Shown: positions 26,153-35,325, counted from the stretch's first letter. The stretch: 40,474 nucleotides of DNA from Hydrogenophaga aromaticivorans (GCF_013387465.1 NZ_VYGV01000020.1:1-40474); one strand, 5' to 3'. Notes: generated by a model not told the origin, from the sequence alone. Numbers and translations: made by a program.

Positions 26153-28231
26153 ATGAGCACCCAACCCCAACTGCGCGTCGCCGTCGACATCGGCGGCACC
26201 TTCACCGACATGGCGGCTTTTGACGAAGCCACCGGCAAGCTGCTGTTCGGCAAGGCCCTGTCCACGCACGGCCAGCTGGTCAACGGCATCCAGGCCACGC
26301 TGGACAGTGCGAAGATCGACCTGAAGGACGGCAACCTGTTCCTGCACGGCTCGACCATCGCCATCAACACCCTGCTGGAGCGCAACGGCGCCAACACCGC
26401 GCTGCTGATCACCGAAGGCTTTCGCGACATCTACGAGATCGGCCGCGTCAATCGGCCCGACGCCTACAACCTCTTCTTCAACAAGCACCAGCCGCTGGTG
26501 AAACGCTCGCTGCGCTTCGAGGTGGCCGAGCGCCTGCGCGCCGACGGCAGCATCCACAAGCCGCTGGACGAGGGTGCCGTGCGCGCACTCGCCAAGGAAC
26601 TGCGTGGCCAGGGTATCGAGGCGGTGGCCGTGCTGCTGCTGCACTCGTACCGCAACCCGGCGCACGAACAGCGCGTCAAGCAGATCCTGCAGGAAGAGCT
26701 GCCCGGCGCCTTCGTCTGCGCCTCGCACGAGTTGAGCCAGGAATACCGCGAATTCGAACGCGTCTCCACCGCCGTGGCCAACGCCTATGTGGGCCCGCGC
26801 GTCTCGGCCTACTTGGGCGAGCTGGAGCGGCACCTGAGCGCGAAGGGATTTGAAGGCGACTTCTACGTCGTGCAGTCCACCGGCGGCCTGTTCCCCAGCG
26901 CCCACGCCCGGCGCGACTGCGTGCGCATGCTCGAATCCGGCCCCGCGGCGGGGGTGATCGGCGCGCAGGCCATCTGCGCCCAGCTCGGCATGGGCGACGC
27001 CATCGCCTTCGACATGGGCGGCACCACGGCCAAGGCCGGTGTGATCAGCGAAGGCCGGCCATTGACGACGGGCTCGGCCCTGATCGGTGGTTACGAACGC
27101 GCGCTGCCGATCCAGATCCCGATGATGGACATCCACGAGGTGGGCACCGGTGGTGGCTCCATTGCCCGCATCGAAACCGGCAACGCGCTGCGCGTGGGCC
27201 CGCAGAGCGCGGGCTCCATTCCCGGTCCGGTGGCCTATGGCCGCGGCGGCACCGAACCCACCGTGACCGACGCCAACCTGCTGCTCGGCCGCCTGGACGC
27301 GGAGCACTTTCTCGGCGGCGAGCTCAAGCTTGATCTGGCCGGTTGCCAGCGCCAGATGCAGGAGCGCATCGCCGGCCCGCTGGAGCTGGACCCGACCGCC
27401 GCGGCCGACGGCATCCTGCGCATCGCGGTGACGCAGATGTCGCACGCGGTGAAGGCGGTGACCACCGAGCGCGGCCTGGACGCTGGCAGCTTCACCATGG
27501 TGGTGTACGGCGGCGCCGGCCCGCTGCACGCCTCAGCCATTGCCCGCGAACTCGGTATCCGCAAGGTGCTGATCCCGTACGCGCCGGGTTATTTCTCGGC
27601 CTACGGCATGCTGTTCTCCGACCGCCGCTACGACTACGTGCGCTCGGTGTTCCGCAAGCTCGACGATGTGTCGTTTGACGAGATCGAAGCGCTCTACCAA
27701 TCGATGGAAGACGAAGGCCGTGCGGCGCTGACGCAATCGGGCACCAAAGCCGAGGACGTGGTGATCGAACGCGCCGCCGACATGCGCTACGTGGGCCAGG
27801 AACACGCGGTCACGGTGGACCTGCCCGGCGCCTTCTTCGTCGACAAGGACCGCTCGGCCATCAAGCGCCAGTTCGACGACCTGCACAAGGTGCGCTACGG
27901 CACCTCGGCGCCCAAGGAGCCGGCCGACCTGGTGAGCCTGCGCGTGACGGTGCTGGGCACCATGAAGAAGCCGCCCAAGCACAGCGTGGACGTGGGCGTG
28001 GCCGCACCCGAGAAGGCGTCGCTGCGCGGCATCAAGCCGGTGTATTTCCGCCAGGGCGGCTGGGCCGAAACGCCGGTCTACAAGCGCGACCTGCTGCGCG
28101 CCGGCAACCAGATCGCGGGCCCGGCGCTGATCGAGGAACACGCCTCCACCACGGTGGTGCAGCCAGGCGACTCGCTGCTTGTGGACGAACTCGGCAACCT
28201 GCAAATCAACATCGGAGATGACCGGTCATGA
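26153..28231 (+). CDS. Hydantoinase/oxoprolinase family protein, subunit A (HyuA-like)
   Basis: This 692-residue protein is the ATP-using subunit of the HyuA/OplA/AcxA superfamily. The phosphate-binding loops are clear: VAVDIGGTFTDMAAFD (residues 8-23) and AIAFDMGGTTAKAGVIS, with GTGGGSIARIE later and the ATP-domain tail PGYFSAYGMLFSDRRYDYVRS. Such proteins phosphorylate a substrate carbonyl or amide so that the partner subunit can hydrolyse a lactam or hydantoin, or carboxylate a ketone. Its stop overlaps the hyuB-like ATG (ATGA), as expected for a stoichiometric pair. Substrate and reaction are undetermined: ATP-dependent lactamase, N-methylhydantoinase and ketone carboxylase are all possible. 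Confidence 0.93.
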   Translation: MSTQPQLRVAVDIGGTFTDMAAFDEATGKLLFGKALSTHGQLVNGIQATLDSAKIDLKDGNLFLHGSTIAINTLLERNGANTALLITEGFRDIYEIGRVNRPDAYNLFFNKHQPLVKRSLRFEVAERLRADGSIHKPLDEGAVRALAKELRGQGIEAVAVLLLHSYRNPAHEQRVKQILQEELPGAFVCASHELSQEYREFERVSTAVANAYVGPRVSAYLGELERHLSAKGFEGDFYVVQSTGGLFPSAHARRDCVRMLESGPAAGVIGAQAICAQLGMGDAIAFDMGGTTAKAGVISEGRPLTTGSALIGGYERALPIQIPMMDIHEVGTGGGSIARIETGNALRVGPQSAGSIPGPVAYGRGGTEPTVTDANLLLGRLDAEHFLGGELKLDLAGCQRQMQERIAGPLELDPTAAADGILRIAVTQMSHAVKAVTTERGLDAGSFTMVVYGGAGPLHASAIARELGIRKVLIPYAPGYFSAYGMLFSDRRYDYVRSVFRKLDDVSFDEIEALYQSMEDEGRAALTQSGTKAEDVVIERAADMRYVGQEHAVTVDLPGAFFVDKDRSAIKRQFDDLHKVRYGTSAPKEPADLVSLRVTVLGTMKKPPKHSVDVGVAAPEKASLRGIKPVYFRQGGWAETPVYKRDLLRAGNQIAGPALIEEHASTTVVQPGDSLLVDELGNLQINIGDDRS

Positions 28232-30012
28232 ACACACGAGACATCCAGAATCCGGCCGTCGATCCGGTCACCGTCGAGATCATCCGCAACGGCCTCTACG
28301 CCGTGACGGAGGAGATGAAGACCAACCTCACGCGCACCGCCTACAACCTCATCATTTACGAAGCACTCGACTTCACGGTCGGCCTGTTCACCAAGGAGGG
28401 CGACACGGTCTCCATCGGCCTGGGCCTGCCGATGTTCATCCGCGGCATGTCCGAAACCGTGAAGGCGAAGATCCGCCATTTCGGGGTCGACAACATCCTG
28501 CCCGGCGACATCCTGGTCACCAACGACGCCTACACCACCGGCAGCCACCTGAACCACTTCACGTTCACGATGCCGATCTTCTTTGAGGGCCGGCTTGAAG
28601 GTTTCACCTGCTGCATGGCGCACTGGCTGGACGTGGGCGGCACGCTGGGCAACGTGACCACCGACATCTTCAGCGAAGGCATCCAGATCCCGATCCTGAA
28701 GTACCAGCGCGAAGGCGTGGTGAACCAGGACCTGATCGACATCATCGCCATGAACGTGCGCCTGGCCGAGCGCGCGCTGGGTGACCTGCGCGCACAGATC
28801 ACCGCCATCACCACCGGCGAGCGCCGCTACGTGGAGCTGCTGCAGCGCTACGGTGCCGACGCGGTGAACGCGTCGATCCGCCAGATTATGGATTCCAGCG
28901 AGGCCGTGGCGCGCAAGAACACGCTGTCGATTCCAGATGGCGTGTACGAGGCCGAGTCCTACATGGACGACGACGGGCTGGAGATCGGCAAGCGCATCCC
29001 GATCCGCGTGAAGGTGACGGTGACCGGCGACGAGATGACGGTCGATCTGTCGGACGTGAGCAAGCAGGTGCGCGGTTTCTACAACTCCGGCTTCACCACC
29101 GGCATCGCCTGCGCGCAGGTGGCCTACAAGTGCCTCACCACACCGACCGATTACCCGGTCAACGACGGTTCGTTCCGCCCGCTCAAGGTCATCATGCCCA
29201 TGGGCACGGTGATCAGCGCCGAGCGCCCGTACCCGATGCGGGTGTGGATGACTTTCCCGATGACGGTGATCGACACCATCTTCAAGGCGCTGGCGCCAGC
29301 CATCCCGCACCGCTCCATCGCCGGTCACCACGCCGACCTGGTGTTCCCCAACATCCACGGCATCAGCCCGGAAGACGGTCGTTTGTTCATCGTCGGCATC
29401 GGCCCGCTGGGCGGCGGCTGGGGCGCCAAGAGCACCGAAGACGGCGTGTCCGTCACGGTCTGCATCAACGACGGCGACACCCACAACAGCCCGACCGAGC
29501 AGCTCGAAGCCAAGTACCCGGTGCTGGTCGAGAAGTATCAAATCCGCAAGGACAGCGCCGGTGCCGGCCGCTACCGCGGCGGCCTCGGGGCCGAGATGGT
29601 GGTGCAGGCGCTCAGCCCGTTCACGGTGACCACCCGCATCGACCGCGTGCATTGCAAGCCCTGGGGCCTGGAAGGCGGCGGCGACGCCATGGGCAACGGC
29701 CTCGCGGTGCGCCACAAGGGCGAGTGGAAGACCGACCACCTGAACGCCAAGATCTTCAACGTGCGGCTGGAGCGCGGCGACGCCTACAAGATGCTCTCGG
29801 GCGGCGGTGGCGGCTTCGGCAGCCCGCTGGACCGCGAACTGGAGCTGGTGGCCGAGGATGTGCGCGAAGGCTATGTGAGCGCCCAGGTGGCGCGCGAGGT
29901 CTACAAGGTGGCGCTGGATGGACATGGCCAGGTGGACCATGCCGCGACGCAGGCCCTGCGCAGCGGCCATGCCCCGGCCGCGGCAGAAGACCTGGCCTGG
30001 GACGGCCAGTGA
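28228..30012 (+). CDS. Hydantoinase B/oxoprolinase family protein (HyuB-like)
   Basis: This 594-residue partner subunit carries the likely metal site and hydrolytic or carboxylating centre. Family features are DPVTVEIIRNGLYAVTEEM at the start, LIIYEALDFTVGLF, and TNDAYTTGSHLNHFTF, where Asp48 and His107/His110 fall in regions used for metal binding in relatives. The conserved C-terminal GGGGGFGSPLDREL glycine-rich motif is also present. It overlaps hyuA-like by 4 bases and is itself overlapped by the next small gene (GTGA), so three proteins are translationally coupled. The length is closer to OplB/CapB-like subunits than to the larger acetone carboxylase alpha subunit, favouring an amide/lactam hydrolase, but this is weak evidence. 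Confidence 0.93.
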   Translation: MNTRDIQNPAVDPVTVEIIRNGLYAVTEEMKTNLTRTAYNLIIYEALDFTVGLFTKEGDTVSIGLGLPMFIRGMSETVKAKIRHFGVDNILPGDILVTNDAYTTGSHLNHFTFTMPIFFEGRLEGFTCCMAHWLDVGGTLGNVTTDIFSEGIQIPILKYQREGVVNQDLIDIIAMNVRLAERALGDLRAQITAITTGERRYVELLQRYGADAVNASIRQIMDSSEAVARKNTLSIPDGVYEAESYMDDDGLEIGKRIPIRVKVTVTGDEMTVDLSDVSKQVRGFYNSGFTTGIACAQVAYKCLTTPTDYPVNDGSFRPLKVIMPMGTVISAERPYPMRVWMTFPMTVIDTIFKALAPAIPHRSIAGHHADLVFPNIHGISPEDGRLFIVGIGPLGGGWGAKSTEDGVSVTVCINDGDTHNSPTEQLEAKYPVLVEKYQIRKDSAGAGRYRGGLGAEMVVQALSPFTVTTRIDRVHCKPWGLEGGGDAMGNGLAVRHKGEWKTDHLNAKIFNVRLERGDAYKMLSGGGGGFGSPLDRELELVAEDVREGYVSAQVAREVYKVALDGHGQVDHAATQALRSGHAPAAAEDLAWDGQ

Positions 30013-30377
30013 GCACCGCCGTGGCCGACCCGCGCGCCGAACGCCTCGCCCACCTGTGGAGCCGGCTCTCGGCCCAGCACGTGACGCTGGGCGCCGGCTG
30101 TGGCTGCATGGTGGGCGGGGTCAGCGTCTCGCTGGAAGACTTTGAACTCGACATCGCCGACTACCTGTGGGCCGAGGGCGAGCGCCTGGGCGAGACCGTG
30201 GTGGTGGCCTTCCTGCTGCAGCCGGGCCCAATCGACCAGCAGCAGAAGCCGGTGGCGACCCTGCTGGCCCGGCTGGAAGAGGGCGAGGCCGACGAGGTCG
30301 TAGCCGACTGGCTGCTCAGTCGCCTGGCCCGCACGCTTGACTCGTTCGCCAAGCTGCACGGCCCTTCGTCGGTTTGA
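30009..30377 (+). CDS. Small Cys-Gly-Cys protein coupled to HyuB-like gene
   Basis: This is a 122-residue soluble protein starting at GTG 30009, which overlaps the hyuB-like stop as GTGA. The core is LGAGCGCMVGG (Cys-Gly-Cys near residue 31), then an acidic DFELDIADYLW segment and a predicted helical C-terminus (VATLLARLEEGEADEVVADWLLSRLARTLDSF). I recognise no named domain. The CXC and the G3E GTPase encoded next suggest metal binding or delivery. By analogy with acetone carboxylase, whose third small subunit binds zinc, it might be a third structural subunit. Both ideas are inference. Good codon bias and tight coupling on both sides make it a real gene. Confidence 0.8.
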   Translation: MSTAVADPRAERLAHLWSRLSAQHVTLGAGCGCMVGGVSVSLEDFELDIADYLWAEGERLGETVVVAFLLQPGPIDQQQKPVATLLARLEEGEADEVVADWLLSRLARTLDSFAKLHGPSSV

Positions 30378-30394
30378 CTTGGAAGCCCCCTACC

Positions 30395-31486
30395 ATGGCC
30401 TTCATCCTGCCCACTCTGAACGACGACACCGCCGGCCCGGCCGTGCGCGTGCCCATCACCGTGCTCACCGGTTTTCTAGGCAGCGGCAAGACCACGCTGC
30501 TCAACCGCCTGCTGCGCGAGCCGAATATGCACGGCACGGCGGTGGTCATCAACGAGTTCGGCTCGGTGGGGCTGGACCACGACCTGGTGGACCACACGCA
30601 GGAAAACATGGTGCTGCTCGCCAACGGATGCATCTGCTGCACCGTGCGCGGCGATCTGGTTGAGGCCTTCGAGCGCCTGGCGCAGAGCACCGAGGCGCAG
30701 CGCGGCGAGCTGCGCCATGTGGTGGTGGAGACCACCGGCCTGGCCGACCCGGCGCCCATCCTGCACACCCTCATGGGCGACCCGCGTCTGGCGCGCCACT
30801 GGCGGCTGGCCGGCGTGGCCTGCACGGTGGACGCCTTCAACGCCATGGCCACGCTGGACCAGCACCCCGAGGCCGTGAAGCAGGCCGCGGTGGCCGACCG
30901 CCTGCTGTTGACCAAGACCGATCTGGTGCCGCCCGGGCAGCTCGCGCCGCTGTGCGAGCGGCTGCGCGCCATCAACCCGCTGGCGGCCCTGAGCACCGAA
31001 CCGGATGGCGCCCTGCAGGCGCTGCTCGGCCTGCTGGACCGGCCCAGCGCTGCGCTGGTGCCAGTGCCGCTGCCGACCGACCCCGGCGCCACGCGCTCGT
31101 TCTTCTTCCCGGTGAGCGCGCCGGGCCAGCACGACCCGAACCGGCACGACGACCACATCCGCTCGCACGTGATCCTGCGCGAAGAGCCGCTCTCGCGCGA
31201 AGGCTTCATGGCCTGGCTGGACATGATCGCCGCCATGCGCGGCGATGACCTGCTGCGTGTCAAAGGCATCGTGCAGCTCGCCGACGACCCGGAGCACCCG
31301 ATGGTGATCCACGGCGTGCAGCACCTTTTCCACCCGCCCGAGACCCTGCCGCGCTGGCCCAGTGGCGACCGGCGTACCCGCATCGTGTTCATCACCCGCG
31401 ACATCGATGCCGAGGACATCGAGGCGACCTTGCGCATTTTTGAAAGACGCCGCACCCGCGGGCCCCGTCCTGCCCAACCTGTTTGA
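30395..31486 (+). CDS. G3E (CobW/YjiA-type) GTPase, putative metallochaperone
   Basis: This 363-residue COG0523 protein delivers metal to client enzymes using GTP. It shows Walker A GFLGSGKTT, the switch region NEFGSVGLDHDLV, the metal-binding GCICC motif followed by TVRGDL, ETTGLADPAP, and the guanine specificity loop TKTD. A histidine-rich stretch (QHDPNRHDDHIRSH) precedes the C-terminal CobW domain. Start at ATG 30395; a TTG at 30374 overlapping the previous stop is an alternative. Its place directly after the CGC protein and HyuAB-like genes suggests that it metallates that enzyme, much as G3E proteins serve nitrile hydratase and cobalamin enzymes. The metal is unknown; zinc, manganese and iron are all plausible. 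Confidence 0.93.
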   Translation: MAFILPTLNDDTAGPAVRVPITVLTGFLGSGKTTLLNRLLREPNMHGTAVVINEFGSVGLDHDLVDHTQENMVLLANGCICCTVRGDLVEAFERLAQSTEAQRGELRHVVVETTGLADPAPILHTLMGDPRLARHWRLAGVACTVDAFNAMATLDQHPEAVKQAAVADRLLLTKTDLVPPGQLAPLCERLRAINPLAALSTEPDGALQALLGLLDRPSAALVPVPLPTDPGATRSFFFPVSAPGQHDPNRHDDHIRSHVILREEPLSREGFMAWLDMIAAMRGDDLLRVKGIVQLADDPEHPMVIHGVQHLFHPPETLPRWPSGDRRTRIVFITRDIDAEDIEATLRIFERRRTRGPRPAQPV

Positions 31487-31507
31487 ATGTCAGAAGGAGA
31501 CAAAACC

Positions 31508-32479
31508 ATGACGATGATGAAGCAACTGATCGCCAGCGCCGTGCTCGGCCTGTGCAGCCTCTCGCCCGTGCTGGCGCAAGGCAAATTCCCCGACGGCACG
31601 GTCCGGCTGGTGGTGCCATTCGCCGCCGGCGGCGGGGTGGACCAGGCCGCGCGCCTGCTCGGTCGCCAGCTGCAGACCGACCTGGGCGTGACGGTGATTG
31701 TGGAAAACAAGGCCGGCGCCAGCGGCACCATCGGCGGCAAGGCCGTGCAGATGGCCGCCCCCGATGGCATGACCCTGCTGTTCTCGGCCGCCACCCACGT
31801 GCTGGCCCAGCAGGTGCTGGCCAACCCGCCCTACAACCCGCAGACCGACTTTGCACCGGTGGCGCGTGTGGGCGAAGCACCCCTGCTGCTGGTGATACCG
31901 CCCAATGCACCGCAGAAGACGCTGAAGGACGTGTTGGAAGCGGCCCGCGCGCAGCCCGACAAGTGGACCGCGGCCCTGCCAGCGCTGGGCGCACCCAGCC
32001 ATCTGGCCACGTTGTTGCTGGCCAAGCAGGGCAACCTCAAGCTCACCATGACGCCGTACCGTGGCACCGCGCCCGCGCTTGCCGACGTGGCCGGCGGGCA
32101 TGTGCAGCTGCTCATGGATTCCATCATTTCACTGCAGGGCATGGCCAAGAGCGGCAAGGTCAAGCCCATCGTCACCACCTCCGCCAAGCGCAGCGGCGTG
32201 GCGCCCGACGTGCCGACCGCGGTGGAAAGTGGTTACCCGGGTCTGGTCTACAACTCCTGGTACGGGGTGTGGGCCCCCAAGGGCACGCCCGCTGACCGGG
32301 TGCAGCTTCTGAACAAAGCCATCAACAAGGCGGTCGCCGGACTGGCCCGAACCGGATCGTTCACGGCGCTGGGCATCCTGCCGGTGCTGGAGACCACCGA
32401 CCAGTTCCGCCAGTTCGTTGCGGCCGATGTGGGCCGCAGCGCCGAACTGCTCAAGGAAGCGGGCTTCAAGCCGGAATGA
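31508..32479 (+). CDS. Bug/TctC-family tripartite tricarboxylate transporter binding protein
   Basis: This 323-residue periplasmic binding protein has a signal peptide (MTMMKQLIASAVLGLCSLSPVLAQG, cleavage near ALAQ/G) and Bug-family motifs VRLVVPFAAGGGVDQAARLL, VIVENKAGASGTIGGKAV and YRGTAPALADVAGGHVQLLMDSI. It starts at ATG 31508 after AAGGAG; an ATG at 31487 overlaps that site and is rejected. The usual membrane partners TctA and TctB are absent, as for most Bug proteins in this group. It is the last gene of the FAH/HyuAB operon and probably binds the operon's substrate or a related carboxylate or amide, offering a handle on the pathway's ligand. Confidence 0.93.
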   Translation: MTMMKQLIASAVLGLCSLSPVLAQGKFPDGTVRLVVPFAAGGGVDQAARLLGRQLQTDLGVTVIVENKAGASGTIGGKAVQMAAPDGMTLLFSAATHVLAQQVLANPPYNPQTDFAPVARVGEAPLLLVIPPNAPQKTLKDVLEAARAQPDKWTAALPALGAPSHLATLLLAKQGNLKLTMTPYRGTAPALADVAGGHVQLLMDSIISLQGMAKSGKVKPIVTTSAKRSGVAPDVPTAVESGYPGLVYNSWYGVWAPKGTPADRVQLLNKAINKAVAGLARTGSFTALGILPVLETTDQFRQFVAADVGRSAELLKEAGFKPE

Positions 32480-32504
32480 ACGGCTGTCCCCCAAGTAAAA
32501 AGTA

Positions 32505-32531
32505 AAAAGGGCCGCTGGATGCGGCCCTTTT
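32505..32531. terminator. Bidirectional intrinsic terminator
   Basis: AAAAGGGCCGC-TGGAT-GCGGCCCTTTT is a perfect 11-bp stem with A and T flanks, so it can stop both the TctC-side operon and the minus-strand cnoX gene. A short AGTAAAA direct repeat lies on its left. Confidence 0.95.
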
Positions 32532-32547
32532 CATGGGTGTGCGGCGA

Positions 32548-33456
32548 TCAGCTCAGCACCACGCTGGACAAGCGCCGGCGGTAGGTGGCCACGGTCGGGT
32601 CTTCCGGCGGCACCTGGCCTTCGGCCACCTTGGGCTTGGGCGGTTCGATGATGTCGAGGATGGCGATGAAGGTCTTGCGCGCCAGCTCTTCGCTCCAGGC
32701 CTTGTCGCGCATCAGGATCTCCAGCAGCTCGTCCATGGCCGGCACGAACTGGTTGTGCGCCATCAGCAACTGGGCGAGGGCGAAGCGGCTGTCGAAGTCG
32801 CGCTTGTTGGTGGCGATCTTGGCCTGCAGCTCGGCGGCGCGGGCTTCGGGGTCGGCCACACCGTCCTGCGCATCGCGCGCCTTCATCCAGCGGTTGAGCG
32901 AGTCGAGCCGGCGCACGGCCACGGACTTGGCGATCACCGGGGCGAAGGCCACCTTGGCTTCGTCGTCGCGTTCCAGCTCCAGCAGCAGCTTCACGAGGTC
33001 GAAACGCGCGTCGTCGTTGTTGGGGTCGGTCTGCACCGCCTGCTGCAGTTTGGCCAGAGCGCCTTCCACGTCGCCGTCGGCCAGGGCGTCCAGCGCCGCG
33101 GCTTCTTCGGCGGCAGCTTCCACTTCTTCGGCCGCGGGCAGGTGCTTGTCGAGGAACTCCTTGATCTGGCCTTCGGGCAAGGCGCCCATGAAGCCGTCGA
33201 CCGGCTGGCCGTTCATGAGCAGCACGCAGGTGGGGATGCTGCGGATGCCGAAAGCCTGGGCCAGCTGCTGTTCCTCGTCGGAGTCGATCTTCACCAGCTT
33301 GAAGCGCCCGGCGTAGTCGGTCTCGATTTTTTCCAGCAGCGGGCCGATGACCTTGCAGGGGCCGCACCAGGGTGCCCAGAAATCGACCAGCACGGGCGTT
33401 TGCATCGAAGCTTCGATGACTTCGGTTTCAAAGTTGGCGACGGTGACGTTGATCAT
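32548..33456 (-). CDS. cnoX: Thioredoxin-TPR co-chaperone CnoX (YbbN)
   Basis: This 302-residue cytosolic protein joins an N-terminal thioredoxin domain (residues 1 to about 108, active site WAPWCGPCK) to a C-terminal TPR-like region (AAALDALADGDVEGALAKLQQAVQTDPNNDDARFDL...). That is the CnoX/YbbN layout, which protects substrates from oxidative damage and cooperates with GroEL and DnaK. Unlike E. coli YbbN, which has SQHC, this protein keeps both active-site cysteines and so may have true thioredoxin activity. The start ATG at 33454-33456 gives MINVTVANFE, the normal N-terminus; the longer upstream frame is a shadow of purE. It is divergent from purE. Confidence 0.92.
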   Translation of the reverse strand: MINVTVANFETEVIEASMQTPVLVDFWAPWCGPCKVIGPLLEKIETDYAGRFKLVKIDSDEEQQLAQAFGIRSIPTCVLLMNGQPVDGFMGALPEGQIKEFLDKHLPAAEEVEAAAEEAAALDALADGDVEGALAKLQQAVQTDPNNDDARFDLVKLLLELERDDEAKVAFAPVIAKSVAVRRLDSLNRWMKARDAQDGVADPEARAAELQAKIATNKRDFDSRFALAQLLMAHNQFVPAMDELLEILMRDKAWSEELARKTFIAILDIIEPPKPKVAEGQVPPEDPTVATYRRRLSSVVLS

Positions 33457-33507
33457 GGGGAAGGCTCTGGAAATGGGCGCACATCGCCGACGGCGGGGCG
33501 CGAAACG

Positions 33508-33513
33508 TAAAAT
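33508..33513 (+). promoter_or_regulatory. Candidate purE promoter -10 element
   Basis: TAAAAT within ACGTAAAATCG lies in the divergent region between cnoX and purE, 81 bases before the purE ATG. The -35 is not evident. The element resembles the TAAAAT found before fba. Confidence 0.4.
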
Positions 33514-33594
33514 CGACACTTTACCGGAGCGGGGCCGATTTCCCGAACCGGTCCCCCACGCCGGCCCTCCGGGCGCCCGGCAGAAAGCCCCTCC

Positions 33595-34086
33595 ATGAGT
33601 TCCATCCAGGTGGGCGTGGTCATGGGTTCCAGCAGCGACTGGGACACCATGCAGCACGCCGTGCAGATCCTCAAAGACTTCGGCATCCCGCACGAGGCGC
33701 GCGTGGTCTCGGCGCACCGCATGCCCGACGACATGTTTGCCTACGCCGAGGCTGCCGTCGGCCGCGGCCTCAAGGCCATCATCGCCGGCGCCGGTGGCGC
33801 GGCGCACCTGCCCGGCATGATCGCGGCCAAGACCGTGGTGCCGGTGCTGGGTGTGCCAGTGATGTCGAAAGCACTGTCGGGTGTCGATTCGCTGCACTCC
33901 ATCGTTCAGATGCCCAAGGGCGTGCCGGTGGCGACGTTCGCGATCGGTGCCGCCGGTGCGGCCAACGCGGCGCTGTTTGCTGTGGCCCTGCTGGCCAACG
34001 AAGATCCGACCCTGCGCGAAAAGCTGGAAGCCTTCCGCGCGGCGCAGACGGAAGCCGCCCGCAACATGACACTGCCGACAACATGA
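33595..34086 (+). CDS. purE: N5-carboxyaminoimidazole ribonucleotide mutase
   Basis: This 163-residue class I PurE converts N5-CAIR to CAIR in purine synthesis. Signature motifs are [12 protein letters not shown], the active-site SAHRMPDDM and [17 protein letters not shown]. The stop overlaps the purK ATG (ATGA), giving the normal purE-purK pair whose products act in sequence. It follows the 23-kb block that separates it from purC, the next step in the pathway. Confidence 0.97.
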   Translation: MSSIQVGVVMGSSSDWDTMQHAVQILKDFGIPHEARVVSAHRMPDDMFAYAEAAVGRGLKAIIAGAGGAAHLPGMIAAKTVVPVLGVPVMSKALSGVDSLHSIVQMPKGVPVATFAIGAAGAANAALFAVALLANEDPTLREKLEAFRAAQTEAARNMTLPTT

Positions 34087-35318
34087 GCCGCAAACCCCTC
34101 TTGCCCGGCGCCTTGTCCGACCGTGGCCAGCAGATGACCCTGGGCGTCATGGGCGGTGGCCAGCTCGGCCGCATGTTCGTGCAGGCCGCTCAGGCCATGG
34201 GCTACTTCACGGCGGTGCTGGACCCGGACCCGGCCAGCCCGGCCGGGCAGATCAGCCACTACCACATCGAAACGCCGTACGACGACGAGCAGGGCCTGGC
34301 GCAGCTGATGCAGCGCTGCGACGCCATCACGACCGAGTTCGAAAACGTGCCCGCCCCCGCGCTGCTCACGCTGGGCGCACACCGGCCGGTCGCGCCGTCT
34401 TCGGCCTGCGTGGCCGTGGCGCAGGACCGCATCCAGGAGAAGGCGCACTTCGTGGCCTGCGGTCCGATCAGCGGCGTCTACCCCGCGCCCTACGCCGCCA
34501 TCGAGTCGAGCGAGCTGCTGGCGGCGGTGCCGGCCGATCTGCTGCCCGGCATCGTGAAAACCGCGCGGCTGGGGTACGACGGCAAGGGCCAGATCCGCGT
34601 CAAGACCCGCGAAGAACTTGCCGCCGCCTGGGACCAGCTGGGCCGCGTGCCCTGCGTGCTGGAAAAGCTGATGCCGCTGCAGAGCGAGTGTTCGGTGCTG
34701 GTGGCGCGCGGCGCCGACGGCAGCGTGGTCAGCTTCCCGGTGCAGGCGAACACGCACCACGACGGCATCCTCGCCATCACCGAGGTGTTTGAGGGCGCCG
34801 TGCCCGCCGATCTGGCGGCGCGCGCGCAGGCCAGCACGGTGGCGATCGCGAACCACCTGAACTATGTCGGCGTGCTCTGTGTCGAGTACTTCGTGGTGGA
34901 CAACGGCGCGGGTGGTTCCGACCTGATCGTCAACGAAATGGCGCCGCGCCCGCACAACAGCGGCCACTACACGCAGAACGCCTGCGACATCTCGCAGTTC
35001 GAGGCGCAGGTACGCGCACTCGCCGGCCTGCCGCTGCCCACCCCGCGCCAGCACAGCCCGGCCATCATGGTCAACCTGCTGGGCGACCTCTGGTTCAACG
35101 CCAATGGTGTGCGCCCTCAGGCCAGCGAACGGCCGGTGTCGCCGCCCTGGGCGCAGGTGCTGGCGCTGCCCGGCACCCACCTGCACCTGTACGGCAAGCT
35201 CAGCGCGCGCCCGGGTCGCAAGATGGGCCACCTGAACATCACCGGCAGCTCGGTGGCGCAGGTGCGCGAGACGGCCGCGAAGGTGCTGGCTTTGCTCGGC
35301 CTGCCCGCGCTGGCCTGA
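34083..35318 (+). CDS. purK: N5-carboxyaminoimidazole ribonucleotide synthetase
   Basis: This 411-residue ATP-grasp enzyme makes N5-CAIR from AIR, bicarbonate and ATP, the substrate of PurE. It shows [34 protein letters not shown], the lysine/glycine loop [12 protein letters not shown], and the metal/ATP region [16 protein letters not shown]. The ATG at 34083 overlaps the purE stop by 4 bases. An internal start at MTLGVMGGG (ATG 34134) would remove a 17-residue extension, but the overlapped start is the better one. tsaC follows after 7 bases, so purE-purK-tsaC form an operon. Confidence 0.97.
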   Translation: MSRKPLLPGALSDRGQQMTLGVMGGGQLGRMFVQAAQAMGYFTAVLDPDPASPAGQISHYHIETPYDDEQGLAQLMQRCDAITTEFENVPAPALLTLGAHRPVAPSSACVAVAQDRIQEKAHFVACGPISGVYPAPYAAIESSELLAAVPADLLPGIVKTARLGYDGKGQIRVKTREELAAAWDQLGRVPCVLEKLMPLQSECSVLVARGADGSVVSFPVQANTHHDGILAITEVFEGAVPADLAARAQASTVAIANHLNYVGVLCVEYFVVDNGAGGSDLIVNEMAPRPHNSGHYTQNACDISQFEAQVRALAGLPLPTPRQHSPAIMVNLLGDLWFNANGVRPQASERPVSPPWAQVLALPGTHLHLYGKLSARPGRKMGHLNITGSSVAQVRETAAKVLALLGLPALA

Positions 35319-35325
35319 TCCACCG

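Noticed and set aside
28078..29970. 630-residue minus-strand open frame opposite the HyuB-like gene
   Set aside because: It is an antisense shadow of a clear HyuB-like protein and begins without a ribosome-binding site.
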